Positions 30,831-41,822 are shown, counted from the stretch's first letter. The stretch: 62,834 bases of DNA from Isotricha intestinalis (GCA_023807065.1 JAJJLU010003513.1:1-62834), one strand, 5' to 3'. The notes: generated by a model from the sequence alone, not told the origin. Numbers and translations are program-made.

Positions 30831-32507
30831 TTAAGTATTTAAAGAAAAATGTTTAATTTTTTGGTCAGGTGATTTATATAATGTTTTATCAGTTGAAGGA
30901 AATTCTTTTGGAAATTCATATTTATTTTGTGAATGTAAATATTTTTTAATGTCTTTGATATCATAATAACTTTTAAATAAATTTTCTTCACTAATTACTT
31001 TTTCTCTTAATTTTAAAAGATGAATTAAATATAATTGAGAATTACCAAACCATTTTAATTTAACTCTAAAAAGAAAATCAATACAATTTACTTTTTTATA
31101 TCTAATATATGATTTTAATTTCCTTTGAAAATTTTGAGTGGAACTAAAATTCGCATTATTTATTTTAGAATACATATTAGAATTTTCATTTTCTCTTTTA
31201 CTAATCAAAGAACCAGAAATATCTCTTTCATGTATTTTAGAAAAAGGTCTTTTTTTAAATCTAAAATTTCTAAAATTATTATTATTAAGAGTGAATACAT
31301 TAATATGATTTTTTCTATTTAACTTAAATAAATCATTTAATTTTTCTTCTTTCTTCATTTTAATATTATAATTAATTTTAATATCTAAATTTTTCTTAGC
31401 ACTCATATTATATAAAAGTTTATTAGTATCATGAGTAATATTATAATCTTCATAAAAAAAAGTATTAATAAATTCAAATAATATCATTATTATTTCAATA
31501 ATACCATCAACACCTCCTGCAACATCTTGAAGTTTAGCATATGATCTTTCATATATATTTAAATTATTTTCCATCCAAAAATTAAATGTTCCAAAAATAT
31601 AATTTTCATTTATATTTGAAGTTAACTTTTCATTAAAATTAAAATTATATGAATTACTACTTTTTAATTTATCAAATATTATTCCTGAATGAGTATTTAC
31701 TAATATAGGATAAAAATTTAAGTGATTTAAAGCAAAAACATTTTTATTAAATTCTGATGTTATTCTGTGAAAAACTTTTTGAATTGGTTCATTATAATTT
31801 TGAACATCAATATAACTTTCTAAAAAAGTAATTCCATAATTTAATATTGAATTTAATTTTTCTAAAATAATATTAGTAGGATAACAATTATTATTATTAA
31901 TTTCTGTATTATTTTGACACATTTGAATATAAATACCATAAATTTTATTATTTAATTTAGAAGATCCATGTTCTAAAAAAGGATAATTAAATCCATTTTT
32001 ATTTTTTAAAATAATACTTTTATTAGTTTTATTATAAAATTTTTGAATACATAAACTATTAGAATAATATTTGTTTATTTCATCAGTGAAATATTTCTTT
32101 AATTTCATTATATCTGTTTGATCACATAAATCATAAATCCAATGATCATATAATGAAATATTATTGTTTAATTGCATAATTGAATCATTTTCAGTAACTC
32201 CAATTATAGTAAAAGCTCTTTTATCTATTTCAATTCCATATTCTTTATCTGAATTAAAAGAAATAAAATGAAAAATTCCTTTTGAATCTAATGTAAATTT
32301 TCCTACCTCATTTATAAATCTTTTATAAAAAAATGCAGTTGGATTTCTTAATAATAAAAAATCTAATGAAAATAATATACTGAAATAAATTATTATTATG
32401 AAATATATTAAGGAAAGAATTCCTGAAAAAATTGAAGAATGTTTGTCATTGTGATTAAAAAATAATGTTATTTGACCTGAAAAATAATCTAAGTTTTTCA
32501 GAAACAT
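30831..32507 (-). CDS. Two-pass membrane protein, ciliate-type family (paralogue A)
   Basis: This 558-residue protein starts at ATG 32507. The N terminus (LDYFSGQITLFFNHNDKHSS) leads into a membrane segment at ~30-52, followed by RNPTAFFYKRF. A long, probably extracytoplasmic region carries several Asn-x-Ser/Thr sites and Cys residues (CQNNTEINNNNCYP). The block SYAKLQDVAGGVDGIIEIIMILFEFI includes the second membrane segment (~335-355). A basic cytoplasmic tail follows. The same block order recurs in the gene at 34873-36444. Proteins of this shape are frequent in ciliate proteomes as uncharacterised transmembrane proteins. Function unknown. Confidence 0.75.
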   Translation of the reverse strand: MFLKNLDYFSGQITLFFNHNDKHSSIFSGILSLIYFIIIIYFSILFSLDFLLLRNPTAFFYKRFINEVGKFTLDSKGIFHFISFNSDKEYGIEIDKRAFTIIGVTENDSIMQLNNNISLYDHWIYDLCDQTDIMKLKKYFTDEINKYYSNSLCIQKFYNKTNKSIILKNKNGFNYPFLEHGSSKLNNKIYGIYIQMCQNNTEINNNNCYPTNIILEKLNSILNYGITFLESYIDVQNYNEPIQKVFHRITSEFNKNVFALNHLNFYPILVNTHSGIIFDKLKSSNSYNFNFNEKLTSNINENYIFGTFNFWMENNLNIYERSYAKLQDVAGGVDGIIEIIMILFEFINTFFYEDYNITHDTNKLLYNMSAKKNLDIKINYNIKMKKEEKLNDLFKLNRKNHINVFTLNNNNFRNFRFKKRPFSKIHERDISGSLISKRENENSNMYSKINNANFSSTQNFQRKLKSYIRYKKVNCIDFLFRVKLKWFGNSQLYLIHLLKLREKVISEENLFKSYYDIKDIKKYLHSQNKYEFPKEFPSTDKTLYKSPDQKIKHFSLNT

Positions 32508-32740
32508 TTTTTTTTAACAACTTTTAAAATAAATTTTTGATATTTAAAATTAAAAAAAAATATAATTTATTGTTACAAGATTAATTTTTTTTAATTTTCA
32601 AATAAATTACTTTATAAAAAAATCATCTAAATTAATATTAATTATTTATTATATAAATTAATATATAATTTTGTTAAAATACCTTTATGATAAAACATAA
32701 AATATACATTTTATATATATAATTTTCTAAAAATATTAAA

Positions 32741-34279
32741 CTAAATATTTTCATTTGAAACATTCATATTAATTTCTCTACTTATCTCTTTACTTTCATG
32801 TTCTGATTCTTTACTAAGAAAATTTTCATATGAAAAATTAAACATAACTTTTAAATTATCATCAATAGTGTTTTTAATTTGTTTTATCATTTCTTCATTT
32901 TTTAAAACTGGAATTTGAGTAGTTTTAAATTCTAAATTATTGTTATTATTATTATTATTATTTCTATGTTTAGGAGAAATATTTGTTATTTTTATTTTAT
33001 TATTTTCAGAAGGAGATAAATAATTAATTTGATTTTTAATTATTAAATGATTATTTTTATTTTTATTTTTTAAATTTTTATTATTAAACTTTACTTTTTT
33101 CCTGTATGAATTTATCCTTAAAGAATTATAATTGTTTTCATTTTTAAAATTATTAGATTTATTTGTTAAAGAAATATTAATATTATGACTTATATTAGGC
33201 TCAGTTTTATAAGAAATACTTTTTGTAATTTTAGAAACACTAATATTTGAAATTGTATTATAAACAATATTATTTTTCTTTGAAGATTTTGTTCTGTTAT
33301 TGTTATTTGAATTAGTTAACTTAGAAAATAATTTTTCATTTAATAAAGGAAGAGATTGATGAATTAAAGTAGATTTTATTGTAGTATATTTTTTGGATTT
33401 TTGATTTATATCTCTATTATTATTTGAGCTAATTGAATTAAAAATTCCTTTTGTTATTGAAGAAGAAGAATTTATTTGGTTTATATTTGTATTATTTATT
33501 GTTATATTATCTCTTTTTGAATTAATTGTTCTATTATTATTTAAATTCTTATTGAAATTTTCTCTTGAAGTTGATTTAGATTTACTTTTTGAATGAGAAT
33601 TATTATTTATTTTATTTTTATTATTATATGAATAAGAATGAGAACTTTTCATTATTGAATATAAAGAATATTTATCTTTATAATTTTTAGAATACTTTGA
33701 TTTACTAGTTGATTTGGCTTTTTCATTTATTTTTATATTTTCTAATACTATTCTTATTGGCTTATTATTATTATTATTTTTTGGAGATGAAATAAATCTA
33801 TTTGAAAAATCATAACTTAATTTTAAATTTTTTTCGTTGTTTTTTTCTTTCTTTGAAGTATTATTAAATTTATTACTGTTTAAACATAAATTATTTATAT
33901 TATTTCTATAAGATTTATATATTTTTAATGAATCTTTTTTATCCAAAATAGAATAATTATTATTATTAATAGTTTTGTTAGATACAATTTTATTGATTTC
34001 ATTATAAATAAAAGCTTTAATATCTTCATATTGAATTATTGTTAATTTTTGCTTTAAATATCTTAATAATTTTTGTATAATATATTCATATTCAAAACTT
34101 AATAAAGATGTACTTATAATTAAAGGAGTTTGTGTATTTGTACTTCTTGTTGAATTATTACCTGTTGAGGCTAAATTAATATATGGTGATCTTTCTTTAT
34201 TTTTATTTGATGATATTTTATTTTTTGATTTTTTTTTTGTTTTATTTGTATTATTTGAACCACTTCCTGTTTTTTTCAT
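32741..34279 (-). CDS. Ser/Asn-rich protein, unknown
   Basis: This 512-residue protein starts at ATG 34279 and is mostly low-complexity Ser, Asn, Lys and Thr. The only ordered-looking part is ~55-95 (LLSFEYEYIIQKLLRYLKQK, then YEDIKAFIYNEINKI), which suggests a short helical dimerisation motif. No known domain is seen. It lies between two related membrane-protein genes on the same strand, but nothing links it to them functionally. Confidence 0.65.
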   Translation of the reverse strand: MKKTGSGSNNTNKTKKKSKNKISSNKNKERSPYINLASTGNNSTRSTNTQTPLIISTSLLSFEYEYIIQKLLRYLKQKLTIIQYEDIKAFIYNEINKIVSNKTINNNNYSILDKKDSLKIYKSYRNNINNLCLNSNKFNNTSKKEKNNEKNLKLSYDFSNRFISSPKNNNNNKPIRIVLENIKINEKAKSTSKSKYSKNYKDKYSLYSIMKSSHSYSYNNKNKINNNSHSKSKSKSTSRENFNKNLNNNRTINSKRDNITINNTNINQINSSSSITKGIFNSISSNNNRDINQKSKKYTTIKSTLIHQSLPLLNEKLFSKLTNSNNNNRTKSSKKNNIVYNTISNISVSKITKSISYKTEPNISHNINISLTNKSNNFKNENNYNSLRINSYRKKVKFNNKNLKNKNKNNHLIIKNQINYLSPSENNKIKITNISPKHRNNNNNNNNNLEFKTTQIPVLKNEEMIKQIKNTIDDNLKVMFNFSYENFLSKESEHESKEISREINMNVSNENI

Positions 34280-34529
34280 ATATTTAGAAAATTATTTATT
34301 TAATTAATTTAATTAATTATAATAGTTTTTTTAAATTTACTGAATTTTTAAATTTAATAAAAATAAGTTTTAGATTTTATTTTTTTTTGAATAAAATAAA
34401 GATGTATTTATAAAAACTTTAAATTATTTATTGATATTTAACTTCATAAATGAATATAATAATATTATATTTATATTATAATTAAAAAAATGATGATATA
34501 ATAAGTATGTTAAAACAAAATTTATTCTT

Positions 34530-34800
34530 ATTCTAAACTTACTATTTCTTTTTCTTTGTTTTTTTATTTTTTCTAATAATATTTTTTTTAAAATTCTAAT
34601 TGTTTATTTTTATCTTTTTCAAAATTTTTTTTTCATCTCCCTGAATTATTTTCTAATTTATTTCTCTCTATTTTTAATTCAGATATTTTTTCCTCAATTC
34701 ATTTATTTCAATTGCTTTTCTTTTTTATTCTTCTTATTTTTTCTTCCTTATTTTTATTGCTTTTTTCCCAATAATTTAGCAATATCCATTTCTTATATGT
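34530..34800 (-). pseudogene. Possible coiled-coil gene relic
   Basis: Minus-strand translation shows short coiled-coil-like pieces (RKKISELKIERNKLENN; KNFEKDKNKQLEF) broken by TAA and TGA codons and by several frame changes, with a possible former start at EMDIAKLLGKK. It lies in the 593-nt gap between two minus-strand genes. The pieces are short and Lys-rich, which AT-rich non-coding DNA can mimic, so support is weak. Confidence 0.3.
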
Positions 34801-34872
34801 TTATTTATAGTATTTATTTTCAAAAATAAAGTTTTTTTACATTTATTTTAAATATTATTTAATTCATAAATA

Positions 34873-36444
34873 TTACTTTTTTTTACTGTTTTTTTTATTT
34901 TCATAATTGAAAATGGAATTATTTAAATTTTCATTTGATATATCAAATTCCTTTGAAAAAGTATTATCAAAAGCAATTGTTCCATATATTGATTTTGCAA
35001 TAAAATATAATTTAAACATAATTTCCTCACTAATTACATATTGCCTTAATTTAATTAATTTATCAATATATTGATTTTTCATGAAAAAAACATAATTTTT
35101 TGTAACAGCCCAAAAACTAATTTTTTTTATATTATTTTTAAATATTTTCTTTAATTTATTATTAGGTCTTTCAAATTCATTAATATAATTATTTATTCTG
35201 GCATTTGATTTATCAGGATTTAAGTTAAGATGACTATTATGAAGTAAATTATTACTATTATTTTTAAGTTTAATAGTATTATTAAATAAAGATTCTTTAT
35301 TCATAGAACTAGTTTTATCTAATATTTTTCTATAATTCAATTTCAGATCAAAATTAGTATCATTAATATAAGTATAATGATGAATTAATAAATTTATTGC
35401 TTTTGCACATAAAAATATAATTCTTGCTATACCAGTTATACTTCCTAGAATATCTTGGATTTTTTTATATGAACGTACAAAAGTATCTTCTTGATTTTGA
35501 AACCAAAAATAAAAAGCTGCATAAATCCCTTTATTTGGGTTTTCTTCTTCGGAAAAAAGAGTTGTTAATTTTTCATTAAAACTAAATTTATAAGAATTTA
35601 AAGTTACTTCATTATCTAGAAAATAACCATTATTAGTTCTTAACATTGTAGGAAGAAAATTTAAATGATTAGTTGTATATCCAGAACCAAAACTATATAA
35701 ATTTTTAATTGAATGATAAATATTTGAATTAGGATTTGCATAATCATCGATTATAATATTATGATCTAAAAAATCAATGCTATAACCAATTAATGTTTTT
35801 AAACCTTGATTTATTATTTCATCACTATAACAATGATTATTATTTATTATTGAAGAATTTTTACATTTTTCAACAATAATACCATAAACTGAAGCTTGAG
35901 AAGCACTTGCTCCATAAATTAATTCAGGATATACAAATTCTTCGTTATTTAAATTATAAATTTTTTGAGTCGTTTTATTATAAAACTTTTTAACACAAAA
36001 TAATTTATTAAATAAAAAAGTATTTTTTAAAACAAGTTCTTCAATTCCTTTAATATCACTATTTTCACAATAATCATATATATAATGATCAAAACTTTCT
36101 ATATCATTAAAATCAAAAAGATACATATAATTATCAACTCCAACAATTGTAAATAATTTATTTGGTTCATAAGGAAATTTGTCATCAGTTAAATTTAATA
36201 AATGAAATAAACCTGAAGAATTATAAGGTATTGGATTTACTTCATCAAGAAATCTATTATAAAAAAAAGCAGAAGGATTTTTTCTTTTTAAATCTTGTAA
36301 AAATATTATTGAAAAACATATTGTGATTAAAATTGAAAGTAATGAAAGAAACATTGACAACAATGAAGAATGATGTACTTTTCCTTTAAAAAATAAAGTT
36401 ATTTTTGGAGATAATATATCTAATTTTTGAAAAGAAAATACCAT
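34873..36444 (-). CDS. Two-pass membrane protein, ciliate-type family (paralogue B)
   Basis: I choose ATG 36444 (MVFSFQKLDILSPKITLFF), giving 523 residues; the frame reaches further only from a TTG. It shares its block order with the gene at 30831-32507: N-terminal LDILSPKITLFF, a membrane segment (~22-44), NPSAFFYNRF, an IVGV stretch, a YIYDYCE block, the CxxKFYNKT motif, a Cys pair (CKNSSIINNNHCY), HLNFLPTM, YKFSFNEKLT, then SYKKIQDILGSITGIARI with a second membrane segment (~340-360). The tail is basic. Several Asn glycosylation sites fall between the membrane segments. Function unknown. Confidence 0.75.
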   Translation of the reverse strand: MVFSFQKLDILSPKITLFFKGKVHHSSLLSMFLSLLSILITICFSIIFLQDLKRKNPSAFFYNRFLDEVNPIPYNSSGLFHLLNLTDDKFPYEPNKLFTIVGVDNYMYLFDFNDIESFDHYIYDYCENSDIKGIEELVLKNTFLFNKLFCVKKFYNKTTQKIYNLNNEEFVYPELIYGASASQASVYGIIVEKCKNSSIINNNHCYSDEIINQGLKTLIGYSIDFLDHNIIIDDYANPNSNIYHSIKNLYSFGSGYTTNHLNFLPTMLRTNNGYFLDNEVTLNSYKFSFNEKLTTLFSEEENPNKGIYAAFYFWFQNQEDTFVRSYKKIQDILGSITGIARIIFLCAKAINLLIHHYTYINDTNFDLKLNYRKILDKTSSMNKESLFNNTIKLKNNSNNLLHNSHLNLNPDKSNARINNYINEFERPNNKLKKIFKNNIKKISFWAVTKNYVFFMKNQYIDKLIKLRQYVISEEIMFKLYFIAKSIYGTIAFDNTFSKEFDISNENLNNSIFNYENKKNSKKK

Positions 36445-36692
36445 ATTGAATGAGAATTTTTGTTTTTTTTTAATTAGCAAAAATTAAACTTTTTTTTTAA
36501 TTTTTAAAATTTTTTTTCTTAAACTTCAAAGAAAAATAAATATTTAGTATTAATTTTTAAATAATTAAAGATGAAATTATTTAATTTTATTTATCAAAAT
36601 ATAAAAAAACTAAAAAAGAAAATTTAAATTTATGATTAAAAATCGAAAATATTTGTTTTATTATTTTCAATTAAATTTCTTTATTATTCATA

Positions 36693-37616
36693 ATGTCAAA
36701 ATCAAAATCCCAAAAAAAAATAAAAAACTTAAAAATAACATCAATAAAATTAGAAACAGATTCAGAAAGTGAAATATCAAAAGATGATTCATTTCATTTA
36801 TGTGAAAAATGTAATAATGGTTTTTCAAAAGTATATTGTGAAGAATTAAGAAATAAAAGTTCAAAGCATTTTAATAATTCAAAGAAAAAATCATCATCAA
36901 AAAATAATAATTCAAATTTAGAAAATATAAAATTAAAATTTATAGAAGATGAAACACAATCTCAAAGAATGAAAAAAAAATATGGAAATATATATGGAAT
37001 AGATTCTTCGTTAGTTTGTAATACATGTCATTTTCTTCCAGATAATCCCACAATATGTTATAAATGTAATACTTTATTTTGCAGAAAATGTTTAGAAAAA
37101 TTTGTTAATGAAAAACAAAGATGTCCTAAATGTTTAAAATTAATTTCTAGTTCTGCTCTTCAAAAAATAAATTTATATAATATTTATTCTAAAACTAAAG
37201 CTAAATGTCCGTTTAATGGTTGTAAAGAATTTTTAGATTTAAATTTATTATGTGAACATGTTAAAGAATGTGTTTATAAAGAAGTTAAAAGTAAAAAAGA
37301 AGTTAAAAGAATTAATAAATTTGTTATTTTATCTTTTGAAGATGATCCTTATACTAAATTATTTTATACTAATTATTGTATTGAAAAAAATAAAAGTGAT
37401 ATTAGTTTTCATAATTTTTCAACTGTTTTTAATTATGATGAATTCATTGAAAATTTTAATAATTGGGTTAAAGGAAAATGTTCTTATGATAATAATTTGG
37501 AAAGTATGAATAAAGATATTAAAAATGCTGATAATAAAGTTAATAAAGATCTTTTAGATATTGCTAAATTAACAAAAGATACTAATGAAGTTATTAAAAA
37601 TATGTTAAAACATTAA
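36693..37616 (+). CDS. RING / TRAF-type zinc-finger protein
   Basis: This 307-residue protein starts at ATG 36693. After a Lys/Ser-rich start with a CEKCNNGF pair, a RING-like domain lies at ~108-150 (LVCNTCHFLPDNPTICYKC, LFCRKCLEKF, RCPKC). It is followed directly by a TRAF/SIAH-type finger (AKCPFNGCKEFLDLNLLCEH, then KECVYK). Proteins with this order are usually E3 ligases or receptor-associated adaptors. The last ~100 residues form an unrecognised globular region with FEDDPYTKLFYTNYCIEKN. The next gene downstream, also a zinc-finger protein, starts 140 nt later on the same strand. Confidence 0.75.
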   Translation: MSKSKSQKKIKNLKITSIKLETDSESEISKDDSFHLCEKCNNGFSKVYCEELRNKSSKHFNNSKKKSSSKNNNSNLENIKLKFIEDETQSQRMKKKYGNIYGIDSSLVCNTCHFLPDNPTICYKCNTLFCRKCLEKFVNEKQRCPKCLKLISSSALQKINLYNIYSKTKAKCPFNGCKEFLDLNLLCEHVKECVYKEVKSKKEVKRINKFVILSFEDDPYTKLFYTNYCIEKNKSDISFHNFSTVFNYDEFIENFNNWVKGKCSYDNNLESMNKDIKNADNKVNKDLLDIAKLTKDTNEVIKNMLKH

Positions 37617-37755
37617 TTACTTCAAATATTATAATTTAATTTATTGTCTTTTTATTTTTTATTGATATTTTGTTTTATATTTTTTCAGACAAACTTTTTA
37701 TTAAAATTTAAATATTATTAGATAAAATTTTTGTTTTAATATAATAAAAATTGAA

Positions 37756-39468
37756 ATGGAAGATATAAATAATTCTTATAGAGATGCGGCACCAGTTATT
37801 GGTAATTTTAATATTAATAATATACCTAGATGTCCTAAATGTAATTTAATATGTTCTTTAATTTTAGATGAGAAAAAAAAAAATGTAGTTTATTCATGTG
37901 AAAGAGGTCATAAAGGATATATATTATTAAAAAATTATTTAAATGAATATAATAAAAATTCACTTTCAAAGGAAAAATGTAAAAATTGTTTAAAAAATAA
38001 AAATGAAATTAAAGGAGATTTTATTTATTGTTCTGATTGTCAAAATTTTTTATGTAATTTATGTCAAATAAATCATGATGAAAATCATAGAAGTATTAAT
38101 ATTAATAGATATGATTCTTTATGTAAAATACATTCAAATTTATTTTCTTTTTATTGTAATGATTGCAATAAAAATCTTTGTGCTTTTTGTAAAGTTGAAC
38201 ATAAAAACCATAAATTAACAGATTTAATTGAATTTAATTTTAATGAAGAAAATAAAAATAAATTTAAAAAAGAGAAAGAAAAATTAATTGAATTAATAAA
38301 TGAATTAGAAGATTTAATTAATTATTTGAATTTAAAAATTAATGAATTAAAAGATTATATCCAAATTAATAGATTTTATTCAATTTTATTTTCGACTTAT
38401 GAATATGAGGAAAAACAAAAAAATTTAAATTATTATGTTATTCAAAATTTAAAAAATTATAAAGAAAAAGATGTTAATTCATTTGATTCGATTTTGAAAG
38501 ATTTAAATGAATATATTTTAAATTTTAATTCCTCAAAAAAAAATAATTATTCAAATAATTTCACTGATAATTTTAAGACAATTCATGGATCTTCAGTTTT
38601 TTATTTAGAAAAATTAAATGATGGAAGATTAGCCTCATATTCTGTAGATCATAAATTTAAAATATATAGTGAAGATTCTTTTAATGAAAATTTATCAATT
38701 TATGAAAATAGTGCTTATATTATCAAATCAATTTGTCAATTAAAGGATGGAAGAATAGCTTTATCTTCTGGTACTAAAAATATGAGTATCATTAAATTAC
38801 AAGAAAGAAATAAATATATTATTGAGCAAGTATTAGAAGGACATAATAAAGCAACTATTAAAATAATTGAAATAAGGAATAATGAATTAATATCAATTTC
38901 ATTTGATACAAATATGAGAATATGGAAATTAAACAATGAAAATAATTTTGAATGTATAAAAGTAATTCAATTTTCAAATACAAATACATGGGGTAATATT
39001 TTAAAAATAAATGAAAATGAATTTGTTACATCTTCATGTAGTGAAAAGTGTTTGAAATTTTGGAATTCAAATAATTATTCAAATATTTCAATAATTAATA
39101 ATGTTGAAACTTCTTTGTATTCTAGACAAAATATGAATTTAATTAAAGATGATATATTATGTGTTGGGGGTGATAATTCCAAAGGTTTTTATTTAATTAA
39201 AATTTCAACTCATCAAATAATTAAAAATATTATTGGACCTCAAGTAATTTATTCTGTTTCAAAATGTTTAGATGGTTTAATTTTATGTTCAATTATAGAT
39301 GAAAAAGGGAATAATTCCCTTGTTAAATATAAATATGAAGAAGATACTTTAAAAAAAATAGTTGAAAAAGTTAATGCACATAATAAAGATATTTATTGTA
39401 GTATAGAATTAAATAATGGAATAATTGCATCTGGAGGAAACGATGGAAATATTAAGTTATGGAAATAA
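37756..39468 (+). CDS. B-box zinc-finger protein with C-terminal WD40 propeller
   Basis: This 570-residue protein starts at ATG 37756. An N-terminal CPKCN-and-CERGH cluster (~25-55) is followed by two B-box-like fingers (KCKNCLKNKNEI, YCSDCQNFLCNLCQINHDENH; then LCKIHSNLFSFYCNDCNKNLCAFCKVEHKNH). A helical segment follows at ~165-255. Residues ~275-570 make WD40-type repeats, for example DGRIALSSGTKNMSI, NELISISFDTNMRIWKL and the last repeat GIIASGGNDGNIKLWK, which ends exactly at the stop. The layout recalls TRIM proteins, but no RING is clear. Probably a scaffold or substrate adaptor. Confidence 0.8.
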   Translation: MEDINNSYRDAAPVIGNFNINNIPRCPKCNLICSLILDEKKKNVVYSCERGHKGYILLKNYLNEYNKNSLSKEKCKNCLKNKNEIKGDFIYCSDCQNFLCNLCQINHDENHRSININRYDSLCKIHSNLFSFYCNDCNKNLCAFCKVEHKNHKLTDLIEFNFNEENKNKFKKEKEKLIELINELEDLINYLNLKINELKDYIQINRFYSILFSTYEYEEKQKNLNYYVIQNLKNYKEKDVNSFDSILKDLNEYILNFNSSKKNNYSNNFTDNFKTIHGSSVFYLEKLNDGRLASYSVDHKFKIYSEDSFNENLSIYENSAYIIKSICQLKDGRIALSSGTKNMSIIKLQERNKYIIEQVLEGHNKATIKIIEIRNNELISISFDTNMRIWKLNNENNFECIKVIQFSNTNTWGNILKINENEFVTSSCSEKCLKFWNSNNYSNISIINNVETSLYSRQNMNLIKDDILCVGGDNSKGFYLIKISTHQIIKNIIGPQVIYSVSKCLDGLILCSIIDEKGNNSLVKYKYEEDTLKKIVEKVNAHNKDIYCSIELNNGIIASGGNDGNIKLWK

Positions 39469-40895
39469 TATTTAATATTTTTTTAAAAATTATTAAATTA
39501 CCCTTTAAATAATATTTCTTTTTATCTTCTTTCTTTACAAAAAGAAAAAAATAATTAATTAATAATGATATGTTGTAATATTTTTAAGAGATACTCAAAA
39601 AACAATTTTTATGTTTATAAGATATAAATACATATAAATAATAACATATAAATAGAAAAAAAAATAAAAATCATTGGAAAATATTTATTAAAATAGAATG
39701 AGATAGAAAAATGTGTATTAAATAATGATTTATTTAATTAAAAATGATTAATATAGAAAAAGTCTAATTTATCCTTTTTTAAATATTTTAATGTCATATA
39801 CTAAATTTCATAATAACCTAAAAATATTTATTTTTCTTCATAAACATCAGATTTTAATGTGATTTAATAATAGTTATATCAAATCTATAAAAGTAGATTT
39901 GTTATATATGTGAATTATTTATTATTCAACTTCCAAAAGTTTATTTAATTTCATCATAATTTTACCAATTAAATGTAATATAAATTATTCATTACTCCTT
40001 TATTAAAGTATAATTATTATCCAAATTTATTTTACTTTTTTTCTTTTTACTAAAATAATAAATTCAAAGCGTCAATAATTTATCTATTAATTAAAAATAG
40101 TATAATTTTCAATTTTTTTATTATCTAATGGAAAATAAATAAACATATTTACCTTTTCTACGATAAAAAATTAGAGTTTTTTTAATACATTTTTATTATT
40201 TTTACAATATTTTTCTCTTTAATTAACATTTACATCTTTTTTATTTACTCTTAATAATTTATTACTAAATTTGAGGAATATAATCTTTATTTTGAACATT
40301 TTAAATTTTATGTTCAAATAAATTTAATATTTAATATTATTATAAATTGGTTTTTATAGTTTTAAATTTTTTTAAATTTGATTTCAAATCAAATAAAAAT
40401 ATGTTGTAATTATTAAAAATGAAATAAACAATTTTTAGTATATAAAATAAGTAATTTACAAATGAATTAATATTTTCTCAAAAAATTTATTTAATCATAA
40501 AAAAAAAATGTAAAAATTTCCTATATTTACTTATATTATAAAGTTAAAAAAAAAATAACCCCATAATTTAAAATAAATTATTATTTACATCTTCAAATAA
40601 TGTTATAAATCAAGAAAAAAACTTTAAAACCAAATATTTTCTTTAAACAAATAAAAATATTCACAAAATCAGTTTTTCTCCAAAAAGAAAATTGTTAAAA
40701 AAGAGAAAAGAAAAAAATTTCATTTGAAAATGAAAAACTCAAAAAAAATAAAAAAAAAACATAAAATCCTTTAAAAATTTATCCAAAAAAAAAAAAACTA
40801 AAAAATTTCATCTTAATGATTAATTCGTTTTTAAGTTCCCTATATAAAAAAAATTTAAAAAAAAACACAAAAAAAATAAAAAAAAGGAAAAATAA
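39469..40895. other. 1.4-kb gene-free region, nothing recognised
   Basis: The longest stretch without a gene, between two plus-strand genes. It is uniformly AT-rich with stops in all frames. I saw no tRNA-like fold, GC island, repeat array or protein remnant. The last ~170 nt before the Myb gene are A-rich. It may hold the Myb promoter, an unrecognised RNA or an origin, but the sequence does not show which. Confidence 0.5.
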
Positions 40896-41822
40896 ATGAA
40901 CAATGAAAAAATTATTTCAAAAAATAATGAATCAAAATATAATTCAGGAAGATGGAAAGAAGAAGAACACAAAAAATTTATAGAAGCAATTTTAGAATAT
41001 GGAAATGAATGGAAAAAAGTTCAAAAAATAATCAAAACAAGATCAAGCACTCAAGCAAGATCACATGCTCAAAAATTTTTTTTAAGAATAAAAAAAAATT
41101 TATGTTTAAAAAAATCAAGTTTTAATTTTAATGATAATAATGATAATTCTTCTTTAATTAATGATAATGAAAAATTTTCTATTAAATATTTCTTTGATTT
41201 ATTAAATGGAAATGAAAAAAAAGAAAAAGATAAAATTAATGATGGGAAATTAAGTTTAGAAAAAAAAGAAAAATTTTTAAATTTTGTTTCTAAATTTTCA
41301 AATTATGATTTAAATGACAATGGAAGTAATATTAATAACAGTAATAATAAAATTGATAATTTATTGGAAAAAAATATAAAGAGACATTTAATTAAAGAGA
41401 AAATAATAATAAATAAAGCAAAAAAAAAAATTTTTAATATTTCTAAAGAAAAAAAAAGAAAAGAATCTTTTTATTCTATGTATAATTTAAAATATAATAA
41501 TAAGGAGTTAACTAATGATGAATGTACTATATATAGAGGTTATTCAATGGATAATATTTTGCCTTTTAAAAATAATGAAATTAATTCTACTATTAGTGAA
41601 AGTGATAAAAATTTTTTTTGCGGAAAAAAAAGAAAACAAGAATTTGACCCTTTTATCATTAATTTTGAATTTGAAAGTAATAAAAAAGAAAAAGAATTTA
41701 TTTGTGATTATAATGATAGTGAAAAAGTAAATCATTTATTTATTGAAGATAATTATTTATTTGAAAATCTTCAAAGAAATAGAAAAGGAAGTGATAATTT
41801 TGATAATTTTATTCATTTGTAA
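40896..41822 (+). CDS. SHAQKYF-class Myb transcription factor
   Basis: This 308-residue protein starts at ATG 40896. One Myb repeat covers ~18-66: SGRWKEEEHKKFIEAILEYG with W20, EWKKVQKIIKTRS with W39, and the third helix STQARSHAQKFFLRI, the SHAQKYF signature with F for Y. Single-repeat SHAQKYF Myb proteins bind I-box/TATCCA-like DNA in plants and are common in protists. The rest is Lys/Asn-rich, with a basic stretch (KKKIFNISKEKKRKES) that could be a nuclear signal. The 1.4-kb upstream gap is unusually long and may carry its regulation. Confidence 0.88.
   Translation: MNNEKIISKNNESKYNSGRWKEEEHKKFIEAILEYGNEWKKVQKIIKTRSSTQARSHAQKFFLRIKKNLCLKKSSFNFNDNNDNSSLINDNEKFSIKYFFDLLNGNEKKEKDKINDGKLSLEKKEKFLNFVSKFSNYDLNDNGSNINNSNNKIDNLLEKNIKRHLIKEKIIINKAKKKIFNISKEKKRKESFYSMYNLKYNNKELTNDECTIYRGYSMDNILPFKNNEINSTISESDKNFFCGKKRKQEFDPFIINFEFESNKKEKEFICDYNDSEKVNHLFIEDNYLFENLQRNRKGSDNFDNFIHL

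Noticed and set aside
39469..40895. tRNA or rRNA gene in the long gap
   Set aside because: No GC-richer island, no GGTTCGA-like T-loop and no cloverleaf pairing was found.
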